A stretch of DNA of 64,000 bases from contig NC_092872.1 in the NCBI RefSeq assembly GCF_028372415.1, forward strand, positions 395,982,853 through 396,046,852. The letters are read 5' to 3'. This DNA is from Notamacropus eugenii. Lineage: Eukaryota; Chordata; Mammalia; Diprotodontia; Macropodidae. Position 1 is the first letter of the stretch, and each line of letters begins with the position of its first letter. A program made the position numbers and the translations under genes. The notes beneath the pieces are model-generated. The model searched no databases, was not told where the DNA came from, and saw only the letters and a program-made list of their open reading frames with translations. This document shows, piece by piece, positions 45,518 to 56,724 of the stretch.

Positions 45518-46149
45518 CTAACCTCCCTCCCTCTCCTTCCATATTGTCCCTCCTCAAGTGTTTTGCTCCTGACTTCATCTGCCTTCCCTTCTACCACTCT
45601 CCCTCTCTTGCCATCCCCCCCTGCTAATTCCCAATGAATGTGGATGTTTTTTTCCTCATTGAGCCAATTCTGATGAGACTAAGGTTCAAGCATTGCCCTT
45701 CACCTTGTCATCTTCCCCTCCACTGTAAAAGTTCTTTTGTGCCTGTTTTATGTGAGATGTTTTTCCTTATTCTACTTTTATTGCTCCCTCCTTATATTGC
45801 ATTCTTGTTTCTCAACCCTTAATCTTATTTTCAGGTATTATCCCGACATATTCAATGTATACCTGTGCCCTCTGTCTACATTGTTGCATTCGTCCTTCAT
45901 TTTAGAAGAGGACAATGACATCAGAGAAATGATGACATGACTTGCACTTGACTTTGCTTTGAGTGAGGGAGGGCTGTGCAGGTCACCAGTCTCACTTTCT
46001 CCTCCTGATCCATTCCTCTGTCTATGTATACTCCTTCTAACTCCCCTAATGATGATTAAGTTCTTAAGAGTGAAAAGTATCCACTTAGCAAATACAAATA
46101 TAAAAAGTTTCACCATATCAAATCCAATATGATTTCTCTTTTGTGTTTA

Positions 46150-47380
46150 TATTTTTATCTTTATCTTGAATCTTGTATTTGATAACCAAATATTCCATTC
46201 AGCTCTGGGTTGTTAATCAAGAATGCATGAAAGTTCTTAATTTCATTAAATGTCCATTCTCCACACATACCCAAAGGATTAAACTCAATTTTTCTAGTGA
46301 GTGATTTTTGTTGTTGTACTCCTATGTCCTTTGCCTTTAATACTATTATATTGAAGCCCCTTGATCCTTTAATGTAGACACTGGTAGATCTATTATCCTG
46401 ACTGGGATTCCATGATAATTTAATTGTTTCTTTCTGGCCTCTTGAAGTGTTTTCCCTCTGACCTTAATTCTCTGGAATTTGGCTACAGTATTCCTGGGAG
46501 TTTTGCCTTTAAAATCTATTTCAGGAGGTGAGTGGTGGATTCTTTCAATTTCTACTTTACCCTCTTAGTCTGTCTAGGCTATTTTCATTGATAATTTCTT
46601 TAAAACTATGGTGTTTAGTTTCTTTTGTTTCTATTATGACTTTCAGGTAGTACAAAAATTCTTAAATTTTCTCTCTTCAATCTAATGTCCAGGTTACATT
46701 TCTTTCCAATGAGATCTTCCACATTTCTTATTTTTTAAAAATTCCTTTGATTTTGTTTTATTATATCTTGATGTCTTGTGGCATCATTAGGTTCTTCTTT
46801 CCCAATCCTAAATTTTAAGGAATTATTTTCTTCAGTGAGTTATTGTACCTTCTTTTCCACTTGTCCAATTCTGCTTTTTGAGAATTTCCATTCTTCAATT
46901 AATTTTTTGTAAATCTTTTCCCATTTGACCAATTATGCTTTCTAAGGAATTCTTGTCTTCAGTGATTTTTTTAACATCTTTTTCTATTTGTCCAGTTGTA
47001 CCTTTTAAGGAGTTCTTTTCTTCATTGGATTTTTGTGCTTATTTTTCCATTTGGCCTATTCTTTTTTTATGGCATAATTTTCTTCAATAGTTTTTGTACC
47101 TCTTTTACCAAGTTGTTCACTCTTTTTTTCATGATTCTTTTGCATCATTTTCCTTTCATTTCTTCATTTTCTTCTTCCTCTCTTATTAAATTTTCAAAAC
47201 CTTTTTAAAGCTCTTCCAGGGTCTGAGAGCAATTCACATTTTTTTTGAGGCTTCGGATAGTTAATGTCTTTAATTTCATTGTCTATTTCTAAGTTTGCGT
47301 TTTGAACTTCCCTGTTGTCATAGTAACTTTCTTTGGTCAGATTATTATTTTTTTTTTTTTGGTGCTTACTTAATTCTTTA
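46150..47380 (-). pseudogene. L1 ORF1 relic
   Basis: Minus-strand ORF1 text in order: Lys/Glu-rich coiled-coil region (46750-47230) and an RRM/CTD region (46180-46600, e.g. 'gtaaagtagaaattgaaaga' and 'ccagaaagaaacaattaaat'). The usual start codon position near 47370 is lost in a T-rich run. Many stops. Confidence 0.65.
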
Positions 47381-48007
47381 GTTTTAATTTTATGTTAAAA
47401 TTTAACTCTGCTCCTTGGGTGGAGTGAACTCTGTTTCAAGTTTCAGCTTATTGTGCTGCTGTTTTCAGGGCTACCTGAGGGTTTGCAAGCTCTCAGTAAT
47501 TCCAAGATAGTATTATATAATGAAAGGTTTGATCACTGCTCTCCTGGGCTGAGCTCAGGTCTTTGAGTGACCACAAGCACTCTTTTCTGTCCTAGAACCA
47601 TGACAAGGATCCCTGCTTCCACTAATATTCTTTCCCACGCTGGGGCTGTGATCCAGAACTCCTAGAACCAGAAAAGGGTCCCTATGATCTTCTTCTAATG
47701 AGTTGTCCAACCCCCTTACCATCTGTTGGCTGAGAGTTTCTGAAACCACCACTGCTGATTTGATTGTTCCCAAGGCCTGTTGCTTCCTTCCTTTAGCTTA
47801 GCCAACAATGGACTGTGCCCCACTCTTACTCAGTAAGACAGACCTTTCCTTCCATCCATCCAAGTTGTCTTAGGCTGAAAGAATTGTTCTGCATTGTCAT
47901 TATACTGGTTCTGTTGCTGCAGGATTTATTTTGAGGCATTCTTTCAAATTATTTGGAGATGAATTTTGAAGAACTCTGATGAATGCATTGTTTTTTTCTG
48001 CGATATT

Positions 48008-48043
48008 GACTCTACTTCTTTTTTTTTTTTGACTCTACTTCTT
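48008..48043 (-). mobile_element. Possible tail-only insertion: T run between 13-bp repeats
   Basis: GACTCTACTTCTT (48008-48020) and an identical copy (48031-48043) flank ten further T bases. This is what an L1-type insertion truncated down to its A tail, on the minus strand, would leave: target duplication, poly(T), target duplication. A local duplication plus slippage is the alternative. Confidence 0.5.
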
Positions 48044-48339
48044 AAAGTAGAAGTATCCCAAGATTCTGGTTATTGTTGATACAATGCAGTAGTTTAATGT
48101 AAAATACATTAGTGTTCAATTATAAAATACATTGTTACTACCTATTAGACTATATGTAGGAATACAGGATAATGGCATTATATTTTAAGTCCATTTTTTC
48201 TTAACTAATAAATTATATCAGGTGAATTATATTTCTTAATAGTGTGTGCTGATTTAACTCCTAGTTTAAAGTGCAGGTGAAGGCAATACAGGCAATTATA
48301 AAATTGTTAATGATGAAAAGATAGCTTAGTCCATATGGT

Positions 48340-48560
48340 ATGAACATCAAACTGGAAGTTTTAGCAAAATTCAGTTTCTATTGAAATTTGTCATATGACC
48401 ATAGAAGGTTGCTTAACAACACAATGTTTAAATTTCCCAATCTGTAAAATGGATATGATGTTGAATCTCCCTTTTACAATGAAGCTGGTTGGATTGACTG
48501 CTCAATGATTGCAAAGTGCATCTAGAATATAGAGTCCTTTACTAAAGTTAAGTATTATGA
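48340..48560 (+). mobile_element. MIR-type SINE, diverged
   Basis: 'catatgaccatagaaggttg', 'ttcccaatctgtaaaatgga' and 'gcaaagtgcatctagaatat' keep MIR order. Confidence 0.55.
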
Positions 48561-48909
48561 TAATGGCTTAACCTAGGGGAATTTGGCTTCCCTTTTCATC
48601 CTGACATTTCATCTGACAAGTGCAGATGGTGTATAAAAAGAATGAGAGGTTCACATGCTCTATCTATCCAGCCTGAAGGCATCAAGAATAGCTTTTTAAG
48701 ATTCAGTCAGAAATATTCAAAATCTTAGAAAGCTATATATATCTTTTTCTTTGACCCCAGTCTATTTTCCTCAAACTATTAAAAATAGGTTTCAAGACTG
48801 ATATGCTTTTCTTGCCTGCCCTTTAAGAAGAATTTGTGGATCTTCTTTCCTACCTATATCCCCTCTTTCCACTCCTTTGTTCTCTGAGAAAGACATGAGT
48901 TAATGTGTT

Positions 48910-49060
48910 AGGATCCAGGACCTAGGAATTCAAATTCACTCCTAACTATTCAGAAATCTGTAGACAAGTCATTCCCTCCCTCCTTATTTTTTGGCTTTCT
49001 TATCCAATAAAAACTTTGGACTGGCCACTATGCTTCACTGATACATTGTGAAAAAAAGTT
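48910..49060 (+). mobile_element. MIR-type SINE, diverged
   Basis: 'aggacctaggaattcaaatt' and 'gtagacaagtcattccctcc' fit a plus-strand MIR. The 3' part is weak. Confidence 0.5.
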
Positions 49061-50199
49061 GATGTAAGTTTGTAAACTACTGTGAAATAGGAGAAAAGGA
49101 ATTTGAAACCAGTACAGCATATTGAATCATGCTGTTAAATTGCTTTTGATAACTTTTTAATAGGATCTAATTTGTACATAATAATAGTGTACATTTCTAA
49201 TGGGGACTTCTAAACAATTGGTAAGGCAATTGCATGTTTTACACATTAACCTTGATTTCCAGAAACTTCAGCCAACTGATAAAAAAGGTTTTTAATCCAT
49301 TACAAAAAAATCAGGTGGGTTCTGGAGGTTCATTCACTATTAAGCAACCTTAATTGCTGTGAATGCAGTTGAAAAAAGAAAATACTGGAGAGTACAAATG
49401 AACGTTGTACCTTGTGGATAAGGTAGCTCCACTATCATAATGTATAGTCTGGTAAATAAAGCATAGCAAACCCTATGAAACACTATGAAAAAAGTCATTT
49501 AAAGAACTTCTCTATTTAGCAAAATAGACAATGTCAGTTTTCTGGTGCTGTGACTTTGTTTCAACTCTACTAAGCATCCACTAGATTGGATTCTCACATT
49601 GGAGTCTAAAATGCATTACTCTGTGAATTGGAATGTATTAGGCACACTCTGTTGCACTTCTAGATTGTCATCTTTCTGCCTTTCTGAAAATGATTTCTAT
49701 AGGACTTTACTATCAGGCTCAGGACAACATTTTATAAACAAAATTTAATGAAAGCTTTCATCTGTTTAATTTCATTACCAATCACATTAGTCTTAACACT
49801 TTAACTATGTTTGTTGTATGAATAAGTTGAATTTAAAATGTCCAGCATTCTTCAGGGCATGAAATGTTTTAAATGATTACCATAAAGATTAGGAAGGAAA
49901 AATATTTATCATCAAAGACTCATCATTTCCAAAAAAGGCTCAATTTCATTGACATGCATTGATTAGTGGATCCCTGGTGTTAGACTGGTCTCTCATTAAT
50001 AGTTTTTTTTTTCCTTTTACTATGTCTTAGCACCACACCTACTAAACTCTGTGCTTCTCAAAACTAGATATTATTTTAATTAAATGTTTTATTAAAATTA
50101 CACCACCAAATGAGAATCCAGACAATAATATTTGCATAATAACTCTCCATATTCATATTAATTCCAATGCATCAGGTGTCATAACATTTTTAATTTCTT
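49061..50199. other. Unassigned AT-rich DNA
   Basis: No gene or nameable repeat. Confidence 0.4.
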
Positions 50200-50870
50200 T
50201 CCTCTAAGAGTGTCAAGATTCTATAAATATTTAGATTCTTTTACTTTTCTTCATGTGATCATAATAACCATATACACCATTTTTCTGGTTCATTTTTTCA
50301 TTTCAAATAATATCATAATTTTTCCAAATTTTTTTATATTTCTCATCATATATGCTTTATTGTATTCCATTACATTAATGTGCCACAATTTATTTGACCT
50401 GTAACTCCTCTGCAATTACACAGTTAAATAATTTCCAAGTGTTTTTTAAAACAATTGCATATAATCCTGATATAAAAATCTTTGAACAGACTGTTTTCTT
50501 TATTGCTTTTTTTGTATAATTATCAAAGCATAGTTCTAACAATGGAATTAATGGGTTAAAGGGGTCTGATTATTATCACATACTTAGAGATTGCACTATA
50601 AAAAAATTCTATCTTTCTCCAGTTCAACCTTAATTGAAAGAATGTATCTATTTTTTTTAACAATCCTGCAAATGTTTGTGTTCTACTACTTTTAATTATT
50701 TTTGCTAAAACTGTGATATGCTGTTTCAAAATTGTTTAAATTTGGATCTCTTTGATCACTAATGATGGGAAGAATTTTTTTCCAAGATTTATTAACAATT
50801 TCTGTTTCCTCCTTTGGCAAGTTCATATTCATACCTTATGACCATTAACCTACTGTAGAATGGATGCTGG
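50200..50870 (-). mobile_element. Old L1 3' end fragment
   Basis: 'tattgtattccattacatta', 'atgtgccacaatttatttga', 'aatggaattaatgggttaaa' and 'ggatctctttgatcactaat' match the reversed ORF2 end and 3' UTR seen more clearly at 57.2-57.7 kb. Confidence 0.65.
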
Positions 50871-50964
50871 CCCTCCTCCTATTTCTCTCTATATCACTCA
50901 CTCAGACACAGTATAGTATGTTTCACATCATAAGTGCACAATAAAGTATCTGAAAGCTTGTCAC

Positions 50965-51300
50965 ATAGATTTGTTCTGCTAGTCCCCAGAGGGAAGAACT
51001 AATAGCAAAGAATAGAAGTTGCAGAGGCATCCCTTCCTCTTTCTCTGTCTGTCTGTCATAAACAAATAAATTGTGTGTGTGTGTGTGTGTGTGTGCATGT
51101 GTGTGTATAAATTCTGACAATTCAGGCTGTCTATAAGTTTACTAAGATGACTGATCTTCCTCTGGAATTAGTGCACTCTTTTTCACTGGAAGTTTTCAAA
51201 GAAAAACTGAATGATAAATTATCTGTGATATTGTAAAGGGACTTTTGGTTCTGATGGGCTGGAGACTCCGTCTAACTTAAAACTTTTGTACTTGTGTATC
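50965..51300 (+). mobile_element. CR1/L3-like LINE 3' fragment, split by (TG)n
   Basis: 'ctagtccccagagggaagaa', 'gaatagaagttgcagaggca', then a (TG)n array (51073-51107), then 'ctctggaattagtgcactct' and 'ttttcactggaagttttcaa'. Same block order as the copy at 0.34-0.57 kb. Confidence 0.5.
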
Positions 51301-51824
51301 TAAAGACATAGATTAATGCTCAGTGGTTGTGAATGAATGTTAAATCTGTTACCAGTAATGGGATGAATGCTATTCAGAGAAATACTTGTTATTATTTGAT
51401 CTTTGCTACTCAATTTTCAATAAATCATTTTCATATGATCAGTGTCACTAAAATCCACAAAATATTGCAGCCTAATTTTGAATTTAGATAATTTTGGGAA
51501 AAACTCAACAATAAAAAGATATGTCTTTTAAAAAATAATATTCGTTAAGGTAATATTGAAGTTGACCTAATTTTCTTCCTGTCTATATAGTTTCATTCCT
51601 GACATCTTAAAAACAATAACAAATGGACTTCTTTGATTACAGAGGAAATTTTGAGACCAAGGAAAGGATCTGATTGATTTTTTTGTAGAATCACATCTAA
51701 AATATCAGATGTATGTTCTTTTTGCACATAAATTGCTAGATTTCATTTCATTATGTATCTTTGTGAAGTGTAATGGACATCCATTAGAATGTAAGCTGTA
51801 ACATGTATTAATTTATTTGTTCTT
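51301..51824. other. Unassigned AT-rich DNA
   Basis: No gene or nameable repeat. Confidence 0.4.
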
Positions 51825-51975
51825 CATTACAACCCTATAAGGTGGGAGCTGTTATTATCTTTATTTTACACATGAGGAAACTGAGCCTAAGGAAAGTTAA
51901 GATAAGATTGACAATCTTAATTTTAGAGGAAATTTTCTCACTGGGAGTTCCCTACATTAATGAAATAATCCTCCC
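51825..51975 (-). mobile_element. MIR piece joined to a MAR1-like 3' end
   Basis: Reversed MIR at 51825-51900 ('attttacacatgaggaaact', 'gagcctaaggaaagttaag'). Then, on the plus strand, 'ctgggagttccctacattaa' and 'tgaaataatcctccc' resemble the MAR1 3' end. Confidence 0.5.
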
Positions 51976-52327
51976 TTCCCCTTCTACCATCAAACACTGT
52001 ATCCTTAGAATTTTCACATTAACTTTAAGAACCCTTGGTCTGACTAGGTTAGCATTTGCAAATGGTCTGTACAGCATGTGTATAAAAATGCAGGATTTCA
52101 AAAAAGCAAATTATTTCTGTAAAAATTGAATTCTCAGCCCAGGAACTGGGAACACTTTTGACTCCATGGTTTTCTTTGTTTATGTGTGTTTTTATATTTT
52201 TCACTTTCATGACCTGAAGTAGTGACTTACAGCGTGTGAACATGTATATGTATGAATATGTCTATTGAAAAAAATATTGATTTGGTTATTTATATATATG
52301 TATATATACATATATTTGTGTGTATAC

Positions 52328-52379
<52 letters not shown>

Positions 52380-53290
52380 TAGTAATGTTTTTATACTAGC
52401 TTGAGTTTTCAGTGATTTTATCTAAGACCCTAAAGTAGTTTATTCTGACAAATTTACCATTTTTCATGAAGGAGCCATTGATTCTGCTCTTTTCATCAGA
52501 ATTATTGCTTACTGTCTGGTGTCATATCCTGGAATGGGGAGATTTCCTCATGCTTGTGTCTGTGCATTAGGTCAAAATGATTGTTGGGAGGGGGAAATAG
52601 ATTTATGTAATTCATAATTCAGTAAAATCATTCCACACATAGGGATATTGCCAAATATGTAACTGTCTACATATAACATTAATGCACTCATTTTGTATAA
52701 TTTTTAACATATGATTCCAGTTTGCTAAAGTTATTTCTCTGGAATTCATTCACCATAGTGAGGTGAAATAGCATTATACCCCTCTCTTAATGATGAGGAG
52801 ATGAGTCAATTTTAATTTTTCCTCTTAAGTCTTAGACAAAGTCAATAGATGAAGGAACAGAAACAGATTATTCAAGGGAAAGCAAATTTTCATTGACTTT
52901 AGTTTTTTTCTAATGCACCTAATCCTAATAATACAACACATCTTCCCTATTATTTTAAATTAACCCTCTTCTCAAATTATTGCTATATGGTATATTATAC
53001 CCTGCACCAAGAAAATCTACCTACGTATTCAGATATAAGAATTCAGAACAGATCCATAAGCTCATATTACTTTTTCATCTAGAGTCCTGGACCAGAAATT
53101 ATAAGACAAGATTGTAACTCTTGAACCCTGGAATCTCAGAGTTAGGAGGAATCACAGAAGTCATCCAGTTTATCCAAATGTACATTTTCCATGTTTCAAC
53201 AATATGAATAGCAGAATGAATCTCCTATAGTCTTCCAAAGCAAGGAGATTTAAATAAATTTCTCAGTGGTACCCATTCCAACTCATTCTC
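51976..53290. other. Unassigned DNA with (TA)n array
   Basis: A TA/CA array lies at 52290-52380. 53130-53280 ('ctggaatctcagagttagga') resembles a diverged SINE or LINE piece that I cannot place. Confidence 0.45.
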
Positions 53291-53297
53291 TGTAACT

Positions 53298-53395
53298 GTT
53301 TCCTTCCTTCCTTCCTCCCTTCCTCCCTTCCTTCTTTCTTTCCTTCTCTCCTTCCTTCCTTCTCTTTTCTTTCTTTCCTTTTTCTCTGTCCTCAC
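53298..53395. repeat. (CCTT)n pyrimidine tract
   Basis: About 90 bp of CCTT/CTTT units. Confidence 0.9.
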
Positions 53396-53496
53396 TAGGA
53401 CCAATTACCTGATTTTTATTGATGGTGCTAACGGCTGATAATGGTCAAGTTTTATACAGTAAAACACAGATATTAACTATGCTATTACAAATTCTT

Positions 53497-54344
53497 TTTT
53501 TTTTTTTTTGGTCATGGGTCAGCATTTATTATTTAAGATCAAGAACAGGTTATGAAGGGTGTAGAGGCAGAAGGAAGAGGGAAGAAAGGAGGAGACAGGG
53601 AGACAAGAGCCTCTCATCTGTGTCTGCTCTAGACAGGGTTGATCCTGATTTCTGAGCCTTGGTCCAGGGCACATGATGAAGCACATGACAAAATGGGGTT
53701 CTAGGGGGTCCATGTTTAGGAAAACATTGAGAGTGGCCAGAGTTACACATCTAACCAGAGGTGGGTGTTGGAGTTCTCCTTGGACTGGCAGCACAGCTTC
53801 CTTTTAGGAACTGAAGCATCGTGATAAGTTCCATCCTGCTTATTTCAGCTCTTAGAAAACATTCTTGAAAAGTCTTTCTGTTAAAGAAGTCTTTCATCAT
53901 CTTTCTAACTTCTTGTATTTTGCTTTTAGTTTCTTTGAATATGCGTCCATTTTGTAAGCTGCCTGCTCAAGAGCTGCTACGTGCTTCTCAGTTCAAGTGA
54001 TCTGATCCAGATAAGGCTGAAGTGCTGCATATTTCTGGTTTAGATCCTTTAGGTTTCTACTTATGTTTACTGCAATATCTTTCATTTCTAGATACTTCAA
54101 GCTAGTTAGTGTGTTCATATTTTTCATAAGTTTATAGTCTTCACTGGTGGTTGTCAGCTAGCCTGGCAGTTACATGGCCATTTTGGAGAACATGTCCTGG
54201 CATAGCCACGTGACATCTGCCTCAGCAGGCTCCATGACCTCCTCGGCGGTCTCCACTACAGCATCCTCTAGGCCAGGGAAGGGAGAAAGGGGAAGGGATG
54301 GAGGGAAGGGGAGGATGAAGAGTCAGATAAGGAGATAAGGGGAC
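53497..54344 (-). pseudogene. BLOC1S2: Processed retropseudogene of BLOC1S2
   Basis: The minus strand translates without introns into most of BLOC1S2, a small coiled-coil subunit of BLOC-1 (lysosome-related organelle biogenesis) and BORC (known). Clear segments: VETAEEVMEPAEADVT, TSEDYKLMKNMNTLTSLKYL, EMKDIAVNISRNLKDLNQKY, VAALEQAAYKMDAYSKKLKA, then the final KYKKLE. The family stop position is TGA at 53899-53897. Three in-frame stops disable it (54172-54170, 54160-54158, 53995-53993). A 3' UTR with AATAAA and a T run (A tail) at 53495-53509 follow. An 11-bp target duplication TACAAATTCTT lies at 53486-53496 and 54345-54355. The N-terminal 20 or so codons are unrecognisable. A dead L1-mediated copy; the parent is elsewhere. 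Confidence 0.9.
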
Positions 54345-54355
54345 TACAAATTCTT

Positions 54356-55491
54356 ATTGTAAAGGAACTGCTCATTAAATTTATAGCACCATTGATGGCC
54401 TGTTCAGGATGACATTTTGTGAAGAGTTCTTTAACCCCTTTCAAATCATACAACAATTGGCTACTCCATGTGTAAGATGTTTGTGTGATAATTTCCATTT
54501 GCATAGGACCAATGTTTGAAATGTATACTAATAGAAAGAAACACATATGCACACACGTATATCTATGTATATCTATATATGTTACATACACATACATATT
54601 TATATATGTGTATATGCACATATGTGTGTATAGGTAGATATAGAGTTTTTTACAAAAATAAAGAAAAATTTTCAGTTTGAATGTTAGCATCTGATCCAAA
54701 GAACAATTGAATATATCAGATAAAACCATAATTTCCCTCAGAGCAAAGTTCAATAATCTGACCAGTAATCTTCAAGACATATACTCTAAATCATCAAATA
54801 TTCAAATCCATATTCTGATTGTCCAATAGATCTATCATCCCATGGTTCTCACAGTTAGGTCAATGATGATGATTTACTCCAATATCAATTTTAAGGACTT
54901 ACATATATTTGCAAAAGAGCAATTTGAACATAATGTCTTTAGTCTATAAAACACATTAAAATCTTACCCAATAAATAAATTGGAACAATAACAAAAATCT
55001 GAATCTATTATTTTCTTCAACTGATTTACTGAAGCACAACTTACTTACTGAATTGAAGATTATATATAAATTGCTACATTATGTTTTATATATATATATG
55101 TACATATATATATTCAAGAAAACTACTGTAGGATAATGGCTGTCTATTTCTAAGCATCAGTGCTAAACTGTTTATTTCAGGCTGATTAACTTAATGTGGT
55201 AATAAAAGTTTACCTATCACTGAATTTACAATGTTTTTTTTTCACTCTAAATTCCATGTTTATAGAAAAAATAGAAAGATGATATAAATTATGCAATGCA
55301 TGATTAGGCAAATAGAACAACTTATTTCACAGTAAACCTGAATTTTTCACTATACTACCATATGTCTCTAAACATATCCTTTACACATGTCAGGGAGGAA
55401 TAAAACTAAGGTGGCAAGAGGTAGAAATGAAGAACAGTATTTGAGGTATATTCCTTCTAAATTTGTCAGCCTAGACAGATTTTGGCAACAT
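54356..55491. other. Unassigned DNA with CA/TA arrays
   Basis: Interrupted CA/TA arrays lie at 54540-54640 and 55085-55112. The long minus frame that runs through 54268-54753 crosses the retropseudogene edge and an array and is chance. Confidence 0.5.
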
Positions 55492-55764
55492 TTATCTCTT
55501 TGTCTCTAGTTCACTCACATCTTTTTCAAATAGTTCAGTTTTTTTCATAGTTTCCTTCACCATCTTAACCTTTGCCATTTTACTTGGCATCTTCAGTACA
55601 TGTTGGCATCCAACCAACCAAACAGTACTGTTTCCCAGTTCAGCAGCTTCTTCAACTCCAATGATTTGCAACATCATTTTGCCTCCACCACATACAAAGA
55701 AGTTCATGTACTTGAGCACATCATCACCCATAAGACTTCCACCTCCACAACTGAAAACTCTCAA
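55492..55764 (-). other. Unassigned 90-codon open frame
   Basis: The minus frame starts MRVFSCGGGSLMGDDVLKYM and ends in a Lys/Glu-rich helix-like stretch (ETMKKTELFEKDVSELETKR). It is not low-complexity. The reading seems to extend a few codons upstream of the Met (WKKL). I do not recognise the protein. No A tail, intron signal or target duplication seen. It could be an old retrocopy piece, an old viral or transposon piece, or chance. A plus-strand frame overlaps it (55600-55926). Confidence 0.3.
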
Positions 55765-56164
55765 TTTCTTCCATTAGATTATACTCTCAACCATGCACTC
55801 CATTTTTCCATATGCCTCACATCTTATAAATATATTATTTGGCCTTATTGCAACATCCAGTCACTCTCTCTCCTTTTGCTTTGCAAGTCTATTCAAAGGA
55901 GAGAATATAAAAGTATGCAAATTTAACTTTACTTCCACTTTCTCTTCTAAGAGAAATATTATTTTGGCTTAAAATAGAACCAATTAGGGGAAGCCATGAA
56001 AGGTACCAAGAAAAATTATCCATTTAATAATTTTTCTTAACTTCAATTTTGCCCAATAAACTTTAGAAAAAGAAAACTTTAGGGTCACAAGGACATAGTG
56101 CCATAGAGTATTTTTGTCACAGTTAATTTGTGGCCATAAATTTGAGTAAAATAATGATAGAAAG
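55765..56164. other. Unassigned AT-rich DNA
   Basis: No nameable feature. Confidence 0.4.
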
Positions 56165-56400
56165 GATAGAATTCTGAGCTTAGAATTAAGTCCTGAGATC
56201 AAATTCTATCTCAAGCACTAGCTGTGTGACCCTGGGGAAGTCACTTAACCCTCTTCTCAAAGCCTCAGTTTCCATATCTTTAAGATGAAAATAATAACAT
56301 CTGTTTCACCAAGTGGCTATGTGTATCAACAGCTGTATTATACATTAAGAGCATTTTGGAACTTTAAATTCTATGTAAGTACTAACTATAATTAGTAGAG
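56165..56400 (+). mobile_element. MIR-type SINE
   Basis: 'gcactagctgtgtgaccctg', 'gggaagtcacttaaccctct', 'agcctcagtttccatatctt' and 'taagagcattttggaacttt'. A nearly full-length, well-preserved plus-strand copy. Confidence 0.85.
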
Positions 56401-56724
56401 CAAGCATATAGTACCAATAGAGTATTCAAGCAAGGAATTATTTCTGTTTTAGACTAGAAATTTAAGGTGACTAAATTATTCTTTTCAAAGAGAAACATAC
56501 AGAATGTGAGATGTCGTTTTTGATTTGTCTACCCTCATTGGTATGCTGTGACTTTGGTAAATATCTATGAGAGGAGAAAGCAGAGTTCCTCCTCTATTTT
56601 ATAACTATAGTATTCCTACTGTATTATCCTCTTAGCTTAGATTCAAAGAATAGCACCTGTTTTCCCCTTATCAAGACTTCAAAGAATGTGAACCCTGTGA
56701 TCAAATTAATTTTAAATTTTTGTT
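56401..56724. other. Unassigned AT-rich DNA
   Basis: No gene or nameable repeat. Confidence 0.4.

Larger units (their letters stand above)
44606..48007 (-). mobile_element. L1 LINE 5' half lacking most of ORF2
   Basis: The minus strand starts near 48007 ('gaagtagagtcaatatcgca'), then 5' UTR, ORF1 relic, inter-ORF region and the 5' part of ORF2 (44610-45170), where it ends. The 44640-44880 text matches 7075-7330 in the first L1, so this is L1 rather than HAL1. A TTC/CTC array of about 330 bp has grown inside it. Confidence 0.75.

Noticed and set aside
45169..45597. Long poly-Lys/Glu, poly-Arg and poly-Ser/Pro open frames
   Set aside because: They read through a TTC/CTC simple repeat in several frames on both strands at once.
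54268..54753. 161-codon minus frame with a hydrophobic N-terminal half
   Set aside because: It crosses a CA/TA microsatellite and the edge of the BLOC1S2 retrocopy, so it is not one gene.
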